From Hymenobacter jeollabukensis (GTDB lineage Bacteria; Bacteroidota; Bacteroidia; Cytophagales; Hymenobacteraceae), in the NCBI RefSeq assembly GCF_005771675.1, contig NZ_VAJM01000018.1, positions 28,785-92,784 on the forward strand: a stretch of 64,000 nucleotides of DNA, in the 5' to 3' direction. Below are positions 32,531 to 40,702 of the stretch, one piece after another (position 1 is the stretch's first letter; every line of letters begins with the position of its first letter). Under the pieces are notes generated by a model. That model was given only the letters and a program-made list of their open reading frames with translations, ran no database searches and was not told the DNA's origin. The translations under genes were made by a program, and so were the position numbers.

Positions 32531-33205
32531 CTACTTGACCTGGGGCTGCTTCCTGGCCAGCATCACGCTACCCACCATCGGAGCTAGCTCAGTAGCGCAG
32601 CTGAACAAGCCTAAGTGCAGCATCGTAGGTTGAGGGCCGTGGATTCGCTGCATTTCCTTAAACAGCTTCCTGGCCTCCTTGGAGTCGGCATCTAGCCAGT
32701 GAGCCACGTCGGCGACGGTTACAAGCTGGCCCGCTAACAAAAATTCCATATTCGGGCTCAGTTCAGCGAAGGGTTCCGGCGCGGGCTGGGGCTTAAGACT
32801 CAAGTAAACCGCACCTTCGCGCTCTGGGTCGGGGTCGGTGGTTACCCACGTATCCAGCGCCTCGGTGCCGTAGCCTTTTACCCTGGCCGCGGTGTAGGTG
32901 CCGGGGGCCGTAGTGCGGCCGGCTTGGCGGGTAGCTTCGGCCACGAGTTGCGGGTTGGTAAGGAACTCATAGCCGGCCGGGAACTGATACGGCAAGCGGT
33001 GCTGCACGCTCAGGCGCAACTCGCCAAGCAAATTGCGGCAAGCGCCGCCCATCCAAACGGCCTGCACCTGGCCGTTGATGCTGGAAAATTCCCGGATGGG
33101 CGCGGCCGTGTCGGCGGTGCGGGTACTCATGTGAACGTAGGCACCAACGCGAAAACCTTTCTTAGCGGCCTTGGCCGCTATTTCCTGGGGGGTGGGATAA
33201 GCCAT
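32531..33205 (-). CDS. Hypothetical protein, last gene of a minus-strand operon
   Basis: A 224-residue protein (MAYPTPQEIAAKAAKKGFRV…). No family recognised. The middle (PGTYTAARVKGYGTEALDTW) looks strand-rich, and the last third (VTVADVAHWLDADSKEARKL) is helical. Leader contains TTTTCTCCCTTTTG. Operon order from copy C: 35329, 35158, 34698, 33459, 33205. Confidence 0.65.
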   Translation of the reverse strand: MAYPTPQEIAAKAAKKGFRVGAYVHMSTRTADTAAPIREFSSINGQVQAVWMGGACRNLLGELRLSVQHRLPYQFPAGYEFLTNPQLVAEATRQAGRTTAPGTYTAARVKGYGTEALDTWVTTDPDPEREGAVYLSLKPQPAPEPFAELSPNMEFLLAGQLVTVADVAHWLDADSKEARKLFKEMQRIHGPQPTMLHLGLFSCATELAPMVGSVMLARKQPQVK

Positions 33206-33261
33206 AACGGATTAACAAAAGGGAGAAAATGGTCTGGGTAATGGTCTGCTGAGCTAGAGAG

Positions 33262-33459
33262 TTAGGCTGCCTGCTGGTGCTGGTAAGGCTGCTGCACCAC
33301 GGCCTGTAAGGCTGCGGGGCTAAGGGCGGCGCGCATCGCTTCGCCGCGGGTGGCTGTTGCGCCAGTTCGCGTCGTGGCTGCGAGACCTCGGCCTTGGCGC
33401 AACTCCCACGCCCACCGGCTACCCTGCCGGTGGACGTGGACGCGAAAAACCGGGAGCAT
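33262..33459 (-). CDS. Small basic hypothetical protein
   Basis: 65 residues with the block FRVHVHRQGSRWAWELRQGR then GLAATTRTG and EAMRAAL, which looks like a compact strand-helix nucleic-acid or protein-binding module common to small plasmid proteins. Starts 3 bp after the upstream gene. Confidence 0.6.
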   Translation of the reverse strand: MLPVFRVHVHRQGSRWAWELRQGRGLAATTRTGATATRGEAMRAALSPAALQAVVQQPYQHQQAA

Positions 33460-33462
33460 GCC

Positions 33463-34698
33463 TTAGTCGCGCTGCTCGTCTGCCGGATGCTCCGGGTACT
33501 CGGTGCTGTCCTGGTTGTCGTCGGCTAGTTCGTCACCCTGGGGCGGGTACTCAGGAATCCAATCGCCTTGCTCAGTTGGGGCGGGCTCCTGGCCGTTGGG
33601 GATGAAGTCGAAAGCGTACTGCTCCTGCACCTGGGCCAGCGTTAGCGGAGTCAGGGTCGGGTAATTGGGGCCGTAGTGTAAACGGGGCTCCGTTTCGACG
33701 TAATACTGGCCGCTGGACTGCTGCCAAAGTGTAACCCACCCGTTTCCCTCGCCTTCCTCAGTTGTGGCCCGACGGCCCGAAATGTAGGCGTAGGAATCAA
33801 GCGGCATTTGGCCCAAATCGAGCTGTACGCGCTCCCACGGGCACTCTCCACTGCCGTGGGCTTCTTCCTCAAACGCTACCCACGTACGCCACTCGCTTTT
33901 CTCCGCGATGCGGCCCCGGTACTGCTCGCCCTGCTCCTTCATAGCCTCGGCAAGTGCGCTCAGCGTGTCGTACTGGCTGAATGTATCCGTGTCTTCGCCT
34001 GGGATGCGGAACGGGCCGGGAAACTGCGTAGTCAGGTAGTCTACCTGGTCAGCCGTGCCGGCGCGAAGGGCGAAAATCTGCGGCCCCTTGCGCTCGTGGC
34101 TGTCCTCGTGAACCTCTAGGTAATGGTGCTCGGGCATGAACTGCCAGTTGGCCGGGTCGGCAAGCTGGGCCGGGTCCTGGCTGTTGCTGCCGGTGAATGC
34201 CTCCACATCATAGAAGCCATAGTAGTCGGCCAGCCCGCCGTACACCACCGTAATGCGGCCAGTGTGAAGGTTGCGGTAGTAAAGCGGGGCCGGAATAACC
34301 CGGTACTCCTGCGAGATAATCTCTACCACTTCGAGCACTTGGGCCGGGGCGGCTGGGCCGGGTGTCCGGGGTTCCAACTCCTTGCCAAAAAAGTGGCCTA
34401 ACGTTACGCCCGGGGCCTGTTTTTTGTACCATTCGGGCATTTCGTCCGGCTCACATATTACGCCCATATAGCCATCGGCGTGAAAATAGGCGCGCACGGT
34501 GGCCGGCCCGAAGCTGTTCATGTAGATATGAACGCGCTCCCCAATGGCGGGCACTGTACCTGCACCTGACCAGATAATGAGTTGGGGCAAGCACAAGCGG
34601 CTAGGGTAGCCAATCCATTTCGGGCACTGCTCGGGGTCGCCGGCCCACACAAGCGGGCTGATTTCGGGCTGTTTCGTGGCGGGGGCGGGGGTTATCAT
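33463..34698 (-). CDS. Hypothetical protein with an SH3-like segment
   Basis: From the ATG at 34698 (leader TTTTTCCTTCGAT, identical style to ardC) the protein has 411 residues. An N-terminal segment (PAIGERVHIYMNSFGPATVR…DGYMGVICEPDE) parallels residues of the upstream gene (PAIGATVTVNRDGHQERAEVKG…FLGLVTE), implying a shared SH3/KOW-like domain. The remainder is acidic and unassigned. Confidence 0.65.
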   Translation of the reverse strand: MITPAPATKQPEISPLVWAGDPEQCPKWIGYPSRLCLPQLIIWSGAGTVPAIGERVHIYMNSFGPATVRAYFHADGYMGVICEPDEMPEWYKKQAPGVTLGHFFGKELEPRTPGPAAPAQVLEVVEIISQEYRVIPAPLYYRNLHTGRITVVYGGLADYYGFYDVEAFTGSNSQDPAQLADPANWQFMPEHHYLEVHEDSHERKGPQIFALRAGTADQVDYLTTQFPGPFRIPGEDTDTFSQYDTLSALAEAMKEQGEQYRGRIAEKSEWRTWVAFEEEAHGSGECPWERVQLDLGQMPLDSYAYISGRRATTEEGEGNGWVTLWQQSSGQYYVETEPRLHYGPNYPTLTPLTLAQVQEQYAFDFIPNGQEPAPTEQGDWIPEYPPQGDELADDNQDSTEYPEHPADEQRD

Positions 34699-34738
34699 AT
34701 CGAAGGAAAAAGGGAGTAGTGAAAAGATGAGCCGGGGG

Positions 34739-35158
34739 CTAAGCGGCAAGGGCCAACTGGCTGCCGAATACCACTCCGGCGCGGGGGGTGCTGCGCTTCC
34801 TGCGGCTGGCGGTCTTGGCGTGGTGGGTGGTTTCGGTGACTAGGCCCAAAAAGCCAGCTGCGTGGGTATATCCCTTCACCTCGGCCCGCTCCTGGTGTCC
34901 GTCGCGGTTCACCGTTACCGTAGCTCCGATGGCGGGCACCGGGGCTTGGTTCGACCAATGCAGGCCCCCGGGGAGCATGGTTAAGCGGGGCGCGGCCTCG
35001 AACTCGGGCACGGGGTTGGTCAGTTGCGCTTGTGCATCCTGGCGGGCCTGCCAAGCATCTTCACGGGCTTGAGCTTTGGCGGCACTGGCGGCACGAATGA
35101 CAGCCAAACGGGCGGCGAGAATGCGTCTAGCGGGGCGATATAGATTGGTGCTTTTCAT
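34739..35158 (-). CDS. Small hypothetical protein with an SH3-like domain
   Basis: A 139-residue protein: a basic helical N-terminus (residues 1-45), then an SH3/KOW-like segment (residues ~72-110) paralogous to one in the downstream gene, then a basic tail (TASRRKRSTPRAG). A nucleic-acid-binding role is plausible but unproven. Confidence 0.6.
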   Translation of the reverse strand: MKSTNLYRPARRILAARLAVIRAASAAKAQAREDAWQARQDAQAQLTNPVPEFEAAPRLTMLPGGLHWSNQAPVPAIGATVTVNRDGHQERAEVKGYTHAAGFLGLVTETTHHAKTASRRKRSTPRAGVVFGSQLALAA

Positions 35159-35191
35159 GGCAGGGCTGCTTTTGGTAAGAGGTAGACTGTA

Positions 35192-35329
35192 CTAAAACCA
35201 AGGGTTAGTATCCCACTCGGTCAGCTCGTCAGCGGCTGCGCTGGGAGACTGCTGCGGCTGCTCGTCGGCGGGGTCATAGCGGTCTGCGGGGACTTCGCCG
35301 GGGGCTAGTTCAAAAGCGTCGTAAAACAT
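35192..35329 (-). CDS. Very small acidic protein, first gene after element copy C
   Basis: 45 residues from the ATG at 35329 (MFYDAFELAPGEVPADRYDP…), strongly acidic and Pro-rich. The longer open frame upstream translates the repeat element and is rejected. Acidic small proteins at this position can be DNA mimics (anti-restriction), but no motif supports that here. Confidence 0.5.
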   Translation of the reverse strand: MFYDAFELAPGEVPADRYDPADEQPQQSPSAAADELTEWDTNPWF

Positions 35330-35349
35330 GACTAAATGGCTGGTTATTT

Positions 35350-35466
35350 GTTCGTTGCTTATACATATTAAACGCAAGAGCGCCTTTTTAAGTTGCCTTT
35401 TTAGCAATAATAATCTTATTATTTTAGCAATATTTGGCACATTGTTGGCATTTTCCCCTCTTGTTG
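35350..35466 (-). repeat. Four-copy upstream element, copy C
   Basis: Retains TTAAACGCAA, TTGC-CTTTTTAGCAA, AATAATAATCTTATTATT, TTTGGCA and TTTTCCCCTCTTGTT; one copy-specific change in the first inverted repeat (GTTGCC). Lies between the ardC gene end and the start at 35329. Confidence 0.7.
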
Positions 35467-35538
35467 ATATTGAGGCTGGATATGCCCAAAAAAGCCCCTC
35501 CTGTAATGGGAAAGGAATTTTCATTTTGTCGCGGCCCT

Positions 35539-35566
35539 GGGCCGGCCGGAACCACCCGGCCGGCCC
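35539..35566 (-). terminator. Strong GC hairpin after ardC
   Basis: GGGCCGGCCGG (35539-35549) and CCGGCCGGCCC (35556-35566) pair perfectly over 11 bp with a 6-base loop, directly after the ardC stop. No T-run follows, but a hairpin this stable suggests a transcript end or RNA stabiliser. Confidence 0.55.
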
Positions 35567-35579
35567 GTTGGCCCCTCCC

Positions 35580-36476
35580 CTACTCGCTGTCGGCCTCGCT
35601 GGCTTCGTAGCTGGGCACAATCCCTAGAATGTGGTTAAGGGCTTTCTGTGCTTGGCTGGCGGCCGATATAATCAACGTCTTATCGTTGCGTAGGGCCTGC
35701 AACCAGCTTTCTATATAGGCGGCGGTGTTGTTCTCGGTCACGCTCAGGTCGAGCCCTGCCGTGTTGCTCAGAAACGCGGCCCCCAATTCGGCTACCAGTT
35801 CTTCCTTGGCATAGGTCGGGCTACCAAAAGAAGCCTTTTCGGTCAGCGTCGCCCGGTCAAGGCGCTTGCTGTGGCCGGTGCTGTGGACCAGCTCGTGAAA
35901 GGTGGTCAGGTAAAAATCCTCGGCGGTGTGAAAGGTGCTGGCCTCGGGCATCGTCACGGTGTCAGTGCTCGTGCGGTAGTACGCTTCGCTGCCTTTATGC
36001 TCAATGCGGGGGCCACCGGCATAACCGGCAATTATCTGCTCGGCGGCCTGCTGGGGGGTGTGCTCGCGGCTGGGCAACTCGGGGAACGTCCACGCTACCC
36101 CGTCAATCTGCGCAATATTAAAGACGGTGGAATACTGCAGGAAAGCTACCTTCTTCTCCTTGCCTTTGGCGTCCTCCTTCTTGCTCACCTTCCAGAAAAC
36201 GACGGGCATGCCCTTCTCACCTCGGCGCACCTGCCCGCCTAACTCCTGGGCCTGCTTATAGGTCAGGTAGTACGGGTGCACGTAGTCCAGCATCCCAAGC
36301 AAAAGGGCATTAACGCCGGTATATACGTGCTTGCTGCGGTAATTTCTCGGTGCTCCGTGGGCCGCGTTCCACGGCTTTTTCCACGGCGTAACATCGTTTT
36401 CCAGGGCCAGAATAATGCGGTTAGTGATAATCTCCTGAACGTCGGTGCGGGGGGCGAAGGTGGTTGCAGCTTTCAT
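35580..36476 (-). CDS. ardC: ArdC-type antirestriction protein
   Basis: A 298-residue protein matching ArdC: N-terminal ssDNA-binding domain (QEIITNRIILALENDVTPWKKPW, PRNYRSKHVYTGVNALLLG) and a C-terminal zincin-like metalloprotease domain with HELVHSTGH, followed by KRLD and a helix (KEELVAELGAAFL) that supplies the third ligand. Protects incoming plasmid DNA from restriction early in transfer. It is downstream of copy D of the upstream element, consistent with early expression. Confidence 0.93.
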   Translation of the reverse strand: MKAATTFAPRTDVQEIITNRIILALENDVTPWKKPWNAAHGAPRNYRSKHVYTGVNALLLGMLDYVHPYYLTYKQAQELGGQVRRGEKGMPVVFWKVSKKEDAKGKEKKVAFLQYSTVFNIAQIDGVAWTFPELPSREHTPQQAAEQIIAGYAGGPRIEHKGSEAYYRTSTDTVTMPEASTFHTAEDFYLTTFHELVHSTGHSKRLDRATLTEKASFGSPTYAKEELVAELGAAFLSNTAGLDLSVTENNTAAYIESWLQALRNDKTLIISAASQAQKALNHILGIVPSYEASEADSE

Positions 36477-36507
36477 ATCGAAGGGACTAAGGGGTGAGGG
36501 TTGCGGG

Positions 36508-36780
36508 TTAGTAGTTGTACTCAGGATGGGCGGGCGGTCCGGGCTGCTCGTGCTCTGCTTTCAGCTTGGCATCTTCCCAAGCTTCGCTTTCGGCAATGGC
36601 CAGGGCTTTCCATTTCATCAGCCGGGCCGCGTCGGTGCTGGTGCTAATCAGGGCCTCGGCTTTCTGGCGGCGCTCCTTGGTAAATGCGGGGTGGTTCAGG
36701 ACTTGCCGAAGGTTGCGGCGGGCTGATGACACCATGAGCAGATAACCGGAGGCAAGAACGGGGGCGGCGGTCGTTTCCAT
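36508..36780 (-). CDS. Small hypothetical protein upstream of ardC
   Basis: 90 residues from the ATG at 36780 (MMETTAAPVL is one reading; METTAAPVLASGYLLMVSSA). Helical and charged (KERRQKAEALISTSTDAARL). First gene after copy D, 31 bp before ardC, so co-transcribed. Confidence 0.6.
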   Translation of the reverse strand: METTAAPVLASGYLLMVSSARRNLRQVLNHPAFTKERRQKAEALISTSTDAARLMKWKALAIAESEAWEDAKLKAEHEQPGPPAHPEYNY

Positions 36781-36803
36781 GAGTAAGAGCCTGTTTGTTT
36801 GCT

Positions 36804-36930
36804 TGTTACTTATACTATTTAAACGCAACCCCCCCCATTAACGTTGCTTTTTTAGCAATAATAATCTTATTATTTTGGCAATAATCTGGCACAGTGTTGG
36901 TATTTTTCCCTCTTGTTCGTTTTTGCAATT
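36804..36930 (-). repeat. Four-copy upstream element, copy D
   Basis: The best-preserved copy: TTACTTATACTATTTAAACG, CAA, a run of C's, TTGC-TTTTTT-AGCAA, AATAATAATCTTATTATT, TTGGCA, TTTTTCCCTCTTGTT and a further TTGCAATTGCA shared in part with copy A. Directly upstream of the ardC operon. Confidence 0.75.
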
Positions 36931-37035
36931 GCAGATAGGTAGCCCCCGGGCAGGGTTGTGTAACCAATCACCTGGCACTGCTCCCACATCGGGGCGAAAG
37001 CAATAATGCATGCGCGCAGTTAGGCGTAGCGCCAG

Positions 37036-37155
37036 CAGTATTTCGGTGCTTTATTCCTTTGGTTCGCGGTAGGGATGGGAAGGGAGCGACCAGCGGGAGC
37101 TGTCCGTCAGGACCGGAGCGCAGCGCAGCCCTGGACAGCCCGGCCACCCGCCCAA
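37036..37155. repeat. 120-bp structured repeat, copy 2
   Basis: 119 of 120 bases match 12977-13096 (C for T at one site). Same orientation and similar distance from an upstream element. Stem GCTGTCC/GGACAGC conserved. The gap 36781-37288 holds copy D, this repeat and the promoter at 37231. Confidence 0.75.
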
Positions 37156-37230
37156 AACTCAATTCACCAAGTACCAAAAGTGCCCATCACACGCTCAGTT
37201 GAGCACTACTGTTTGCCATTTTCTCTTGGC

Positions 37231-37260
37231 TTGCCAAAGCTTAACTAAGTCTTAGCTTTG
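37231..37260 (+). promoter_or_regulatory. Bacteroidetes-type promoter
   Basis: TTG (37231-37233), a 19-bp spacer, then TAGCTTTG (37253-37260) match TTG-N19-TAnnTTTG exactly. The expected transcription start is near 37267, giving a 20-base leader for the gene at 37289. Confidence 0.75.
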
Positions 37261-37288
37261 CTACCTATACCCCCCGAAATGTCCTGGA

Positions 37289-38287
37289 ATGAAAGCAATT
37301 TCTACTACGCTGATTTTATGTGTGCTGGGCCTGAGTGTTAGTGCTCAAACCCGTTCTGCAAGTCCGGTCCGAAAAAGCACAGGCACTGGCACTGCCAGCT
37401 ATTCCAAGCCTAAGCCTAGCAGTGCGCCTAAGACCATTGCTCCCGCCCCACCTGTTGAGCCGGCCTTCTACGAGTTGGATAAGGTTAAGCAGAAACCTTA
37501 TCTCGACGAGGCTTCTATGAAGGCGCTGGCCGATGTGGTCCTGGAGGCTTATGCGGCGGCAATCCAGAACCCGCAGGAACATTCTACAGCTAAGGCTGCG
37601 GAAGAAACAGTTTATGCGTTTTATGACATCAACTATGATGGCAAATTGGACAAGCTCAACGCCACGCAGGGCAAACGATTTGCGGTAGAGGACACGGCTG
37701 ATTTAGCCAAGGATGACCGCTGGATGTTCAGTCTCCTTTTTGATGCCAACGGTACGCTTCAAGTGCCCGACAAGCTCAATGTCATTGCTCACCGAAAAGA
37801 GCAGCAAGGCAGTTCTATCAAAGAGGTCGGGCTGCTGGCGTTTGAGCTACCACTTACCCCGGAGCAGAAAACCCAATTAGAAGCGGTCAAGCTGAAAGTA
37901 ACGGCTAAAGTGGACATGAATTCCATGACGGGAGACCTTAAACCGGTGCCGGTTCTTCTGCCCTTCACCCTGACTCGTGATAAGCCCGCGACCCATTTGA
38001 TTGAGGGTACGATTACCAAGAATATGGGCAGGACCTATCTCTCTTTGAATAGCTTCAATTCCATGCAATCTCAGATTGATGAGCTGCTGAAAAACGAGCC
38101 ACTTCTACTTAAAGCCACCCATCAGGATTTTGCATTTACGGTCGCTTATAACACGTCAGGCTATGATATTGACGTTCGTGAGCTGCGGGACAACTTCATT
38201 GTTCGGTCAAACTCACAAGCCAAAAGCTTCAACACAAATACGCTGACAGTAAGCAAATTCGCACCAGTTGCCAAGCCGCGCCGATGA
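37289..38287 (+). CDS. Exported protein, first of a two-gene unit
   Basis: 332 residues with a signal peptide (MKAISTTLILCVLGLSVSAQ, cleavage after SAQ). A low-complexity Ser/Pro/Lys linker follows, then an unassigned alpha/beta domain of about 250 residues, containing YDINYDGKLDKLNATQGKRF (EF-hand-like wording, but not convincing). Overlaps the next gene by 4 bp (ATGA). Strong promoter upstream. Confidence 0.75.
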   Translation: MKAISTTLILCVLGLSVSAQTRSASPVRKSTGTGTASYSKPKPSSAPKTIAPAPPVEPAFYELDKVKQKPYLDEASMKALADVVLEAYAAAIQNPQEHSTAKAAEETVYAFYDINYDGKLDKLNATQGKRFAVEDTADLAKDDRWMFSLLFDANGTLQVPDKLNVIAHRKEQQGSSIKEVGLLAFELPLTPEQKTQLEAVKLKVTAKVDMNSMTGDLKPVPVLLPFTLTRDKPATHLIEGTITKNMGRTYLSLNSFNSMQSQIDELLKNEPLLLKATHQDFAFTVAYNTSGYDIDVRELRDNFIVRSNSQAKSFNTNTLTVSKFAPVAKPRR

Positions 38288-39246
38288 AACAACTTCTATC
38301 CTTTTTCCTGCTGATTTGCTCCCTGACCGCGGTTGGCCAAGTCACCAAAAAAGTTATCATTACCACCTCCCCTAGAACGGTACCTGCTGGGAAAGTCTGG
38401 AAGTTGCAATGCAACCGCCCTACGAAAGTTCAGCTTCACGAGGGCACTCTGCGCTCGGGCACTATGTGCAACGGCTTATTTCTGTCGCGGCCGGGCCTGG
38501 TTTTCAATGTCAACAAAGGCTACGTACCCAATGCAGTGAGCTATGGCGTCGTCTTCAAGTCATTTGAAAAAGTGCCCTACACGAACGAATACACCTACTC
38601 GATTACACCCGTAGCCATCGTAGACAAGAGCTTCAGCCTGGATGAGCTACACGAGAAGAAGGCGGAAGATGTCGGTGTTAAGGAAGTTGTCTTTCGTGCG
38701 GGCGAGGTGGTCTTTGTGGCTACCTGCATGGCCAGTATTGAACTGACCGAGTACAACATGAGTGCTACGGAACTTGCAGCTGCGCAGAAAAAAGCTGCCG
38801 TTGCTGCCGCTGCAAAGAAGGCAGTGGTTTCCAATTTAACGATTCCGGTAAACCCGGAAAAGTACGTAGCGCCGGGCACCAAGCCTGCCATCCATGACAA
38901 GGATTTTAAAACCTTGAACCTAAAGAGCACCGGAGTGCTGCACCAACGCCCTGGCAAAGCAATGGCGTTGGATGATACAGCGGTTTTCAATTTCTCTCTT
39001 TCGGCTGACGCAGTTGATATCGAGAGCCAATCGGGCATCAACAAGTCTTATAAGGTCCTCGGCATTAAATACAACGAGGAAATGAAGATGCAGGAGTTCA
39101 AGTTGGGCGACGAGGCCGGTAGTGCAACACACAAGCTTTTGGTGGCCTGGAGCAATTCCAGCAACGGGTATATGCTTCTGCTCAACTCACTGGACAAGTC
39201 GGAAGAATACCAATTTCAAGAAACCGAATTGGTTTCCAAGCTGTAA
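38284..39246 (+). CDS. Exported protein
   Basis: 320 residues with a signal peptide (MKQLLSFFLLICSLTAVGQ). An early beta-domain (VIITTSPRTVPAGKVWKLQC, GVVFKSFEKVPYTNEYTYS) is followed by an Ala/Lys helix (AAQKKAAVAAAAKKAVVSN) and a second beta domain. Coupled to the upstream gene, so the two products probably act together in the periplasm or at the surface. No family recognised. Confidence 0.75.
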   Translation: MKQLLSFFLLICSLTAVGQVTKKVIITTSPRTVPAGKVWKLQCNRPTKVQLHEGTLRSGTMCNGLFLSRPGLVFNVNKGYVPNAVSYGVVFKSFEKVPYTNEYTYSITPVAIVDKSFSLDELHEKKAEDVGVKEVVFRAGEVVFVATCMASIELTEYNMSATELAAAQKKAAVAAAAKKAVVSNLTIPVNPEKYVAPGTKPAIHDKDFKTLNLKSTGVLHQRPGKAMALDDTAVFNFSLSADAVDIESQSGINKSYKVLGIKYNEEMKMQEFKLGDEAGSATHKLLVAWSNSSNGYMLLLNSLDKSEEYQFQETELVSKL

Positions 39247-39276
39247 TCCCGCCTCTACAGGACCCATTTAGCTTAT

Positions 39277-40227
39277 ATGCAAAAGGTTGCTTATACCAAA
39301 CTCACCACGGCCGATGAGAAGATATATTATAACGGCGATTTATTTACTGGGCTAGTATTCTCTCAATACGTTGAGAACTCATACGCCTCTACGCCCTTTG
39401 AGAAAAGTCATGGGGAGGAAGAAGTAGTAAACGGCGTACCAACAAACGTCTTCAAGGAGTTTTACAAAAACGGCCAGTTATGCAAACGCATACAGGTCGC
39501 GCCCGGACAGATATTTTCTGTCAAGAACTATATAGCAGGGGAGTTTGAGACTTACTACAAGGATGGCAAACTCTGTGAAAAAGGAGAGATTGTTAATCGA
39601 CAGTTGCGAGGTCACTATGAATGCTATTACGAAGACGGAAGCCCATTCATAAAAGCAGAATTCCCTCCTGATTCCCGAGTTGGGAATGGCATCTGTTACT
39701 ACAGGAGTGGGGAAGTTTGCCAAGAGGGGGATATCCAGGCCTGGGGCTTTTCCAATGCCCTCGAAAAGAGAGTTATAGCGACCCCGTTAGCACCAGACGG
39801 TTATAGCAACCTTGGCAATACGTATGGCATTCCATATGCTGACCACTACTTCTCCGACAAGCTGTATGACTATGTAAACAATGACTTTGACTTTGCTCCT
39901 TACCCAAGGCTTTTACACAACTTTGAATCAAGAAATAAGAAGGGCGAGCTGATAACTCAAATCAGAGATAGCATCAAGGAATGCTATGACAAGGATGGCC
40001 ATAAGGTCTTGGTAGAATCATGCAATGAGGAACTGCAAAAGCATGGGCAATCATGCAAGTTCTCATATGGCTCCTTAAGAGAGATTGAAAGCTATTACAA
40101 TGGCACCCTAGATGGCATATATTTAAATTTCAATTATAACGGGTTCGTATCAGAAAGCGGGTATTATAAAGATGGGCAGAAGGTTGGGACATGGTGCTAT
40201 TTTGATGCGAATGGGGTCTTAAGGTAG
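39277..40227 (+). CDS. MORN_2-like repeat protein (YwqK type)
   Basis: 316 residues with repeated MORN_2-type units: FKEFYKNGQLCKRIQV, FETYYKDGKLCEKGEI, YECYYEDGSPFIKAEF, GICYYRSGEVCQEGD, and later YLNFNYNGFVSESGYYKDGQ. Such repeats occur in Bacteroidetes antitoxin-like and surface proteins. No signal peptide. AT-richer than the flanks. 30 bp after the exported-protein pair. Confidence 0.8.
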   Translation: MQKVAYTKLTTADEKIYYNGDLFTGLVFSQYVENSYASTPFEKSHGEEEVVNGVPTNVFKEFYKNGQLCKRIQVAPGQIFSVKNYIAGEFETYYKDGKLCEKGEIVNRQLRGHYECYYEDGSPFIKAEFPPDSRVGNGICYYRSGEVCQEGDIQAWGFSNALEKRVIATPLAPDGYSNLGNTYGIPYADHYFSDKLYDYVNNDFDFAPYPRLLHNFESRNKKGELITQIRDSIKECYDKDGHKVLVESCNEELQKHGQSCKFSYGSLREIESYYNGTLDGIYLNFNYNGFVSESGYYKDGQKVGTWCYFDANGVLR

Positions 40228-40243
40228 CCTTCAGCGGTTAATA

Positions 40244-40315
40244 GCCTAGCTAATATTGGGCACTTTGCTTCCTTAGATGGTACTAGCTACTGCTGAAGCT
40301 AGTCTTAGGCTAGGC
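40244..40315. other. Inverted-repeat cluster
   Basis: ACTAGCT (40282-40288) and AGCTAGT (40297-40303) pair, and GCCTAGC and GCTAGGC-like outer arms can extend the fold. It sits after the MORN gene and before 40363, so it may be a terminator or leader structure. Confidence 0.35.
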
Positions 40316-40362
40316 GTAAAATCAGCGTACATTGTCACTTGTGAATACTTTTCCAGTCACCG

Positions 40363-40674
40363 ATGAAAAATGAATGGGACTTCTTTGCCGATGTGCAGCG
40401 ACGGTTAGCTGCTGGCCAGCAGCTCGTGCAGGGGCACTTCGCTAATCCGATTATATTCCCCTATGACGAGCAGCGCGGCATAGTGCTCGATGAGGACGGA
40501 AACCAGTATGAGCTAGGAAATGACTATAAACAAGCACTGAGTGAGTTCCTGCAGCAAATGCATACCCCGTGGGGCTTATGCTTCCGGGAGCGTCTCATTT
40601 GCTTTGGACAACAAGTAACGGCATCGGACTATACCGCCGACTATGTCGTTGCCTATGAAGCTACTACTGCATAG
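40363..40674 (+). CDS. Small hypothetical protein
   Basis: 103 residues (MKNEWDFFADVQRRLAAGQQ…), acidic alpha/beta, no recognised family. Convergent with the TOPRIM gene, 28 bp apart. Confidence 0.6.
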   Translation: MKNEWDFFADVQRRLAAGQQLVQGHFANPIIFPYDEQRGIVLDEDGNQYELGNDYKQALSEFLQQMHTPWGLCFRERLICFGQQVTASDYTADYVVAYEATTA

Positions 40675-40702
40675 GGGCTATAAATCGGTCATCCAAACTT
40701 TA

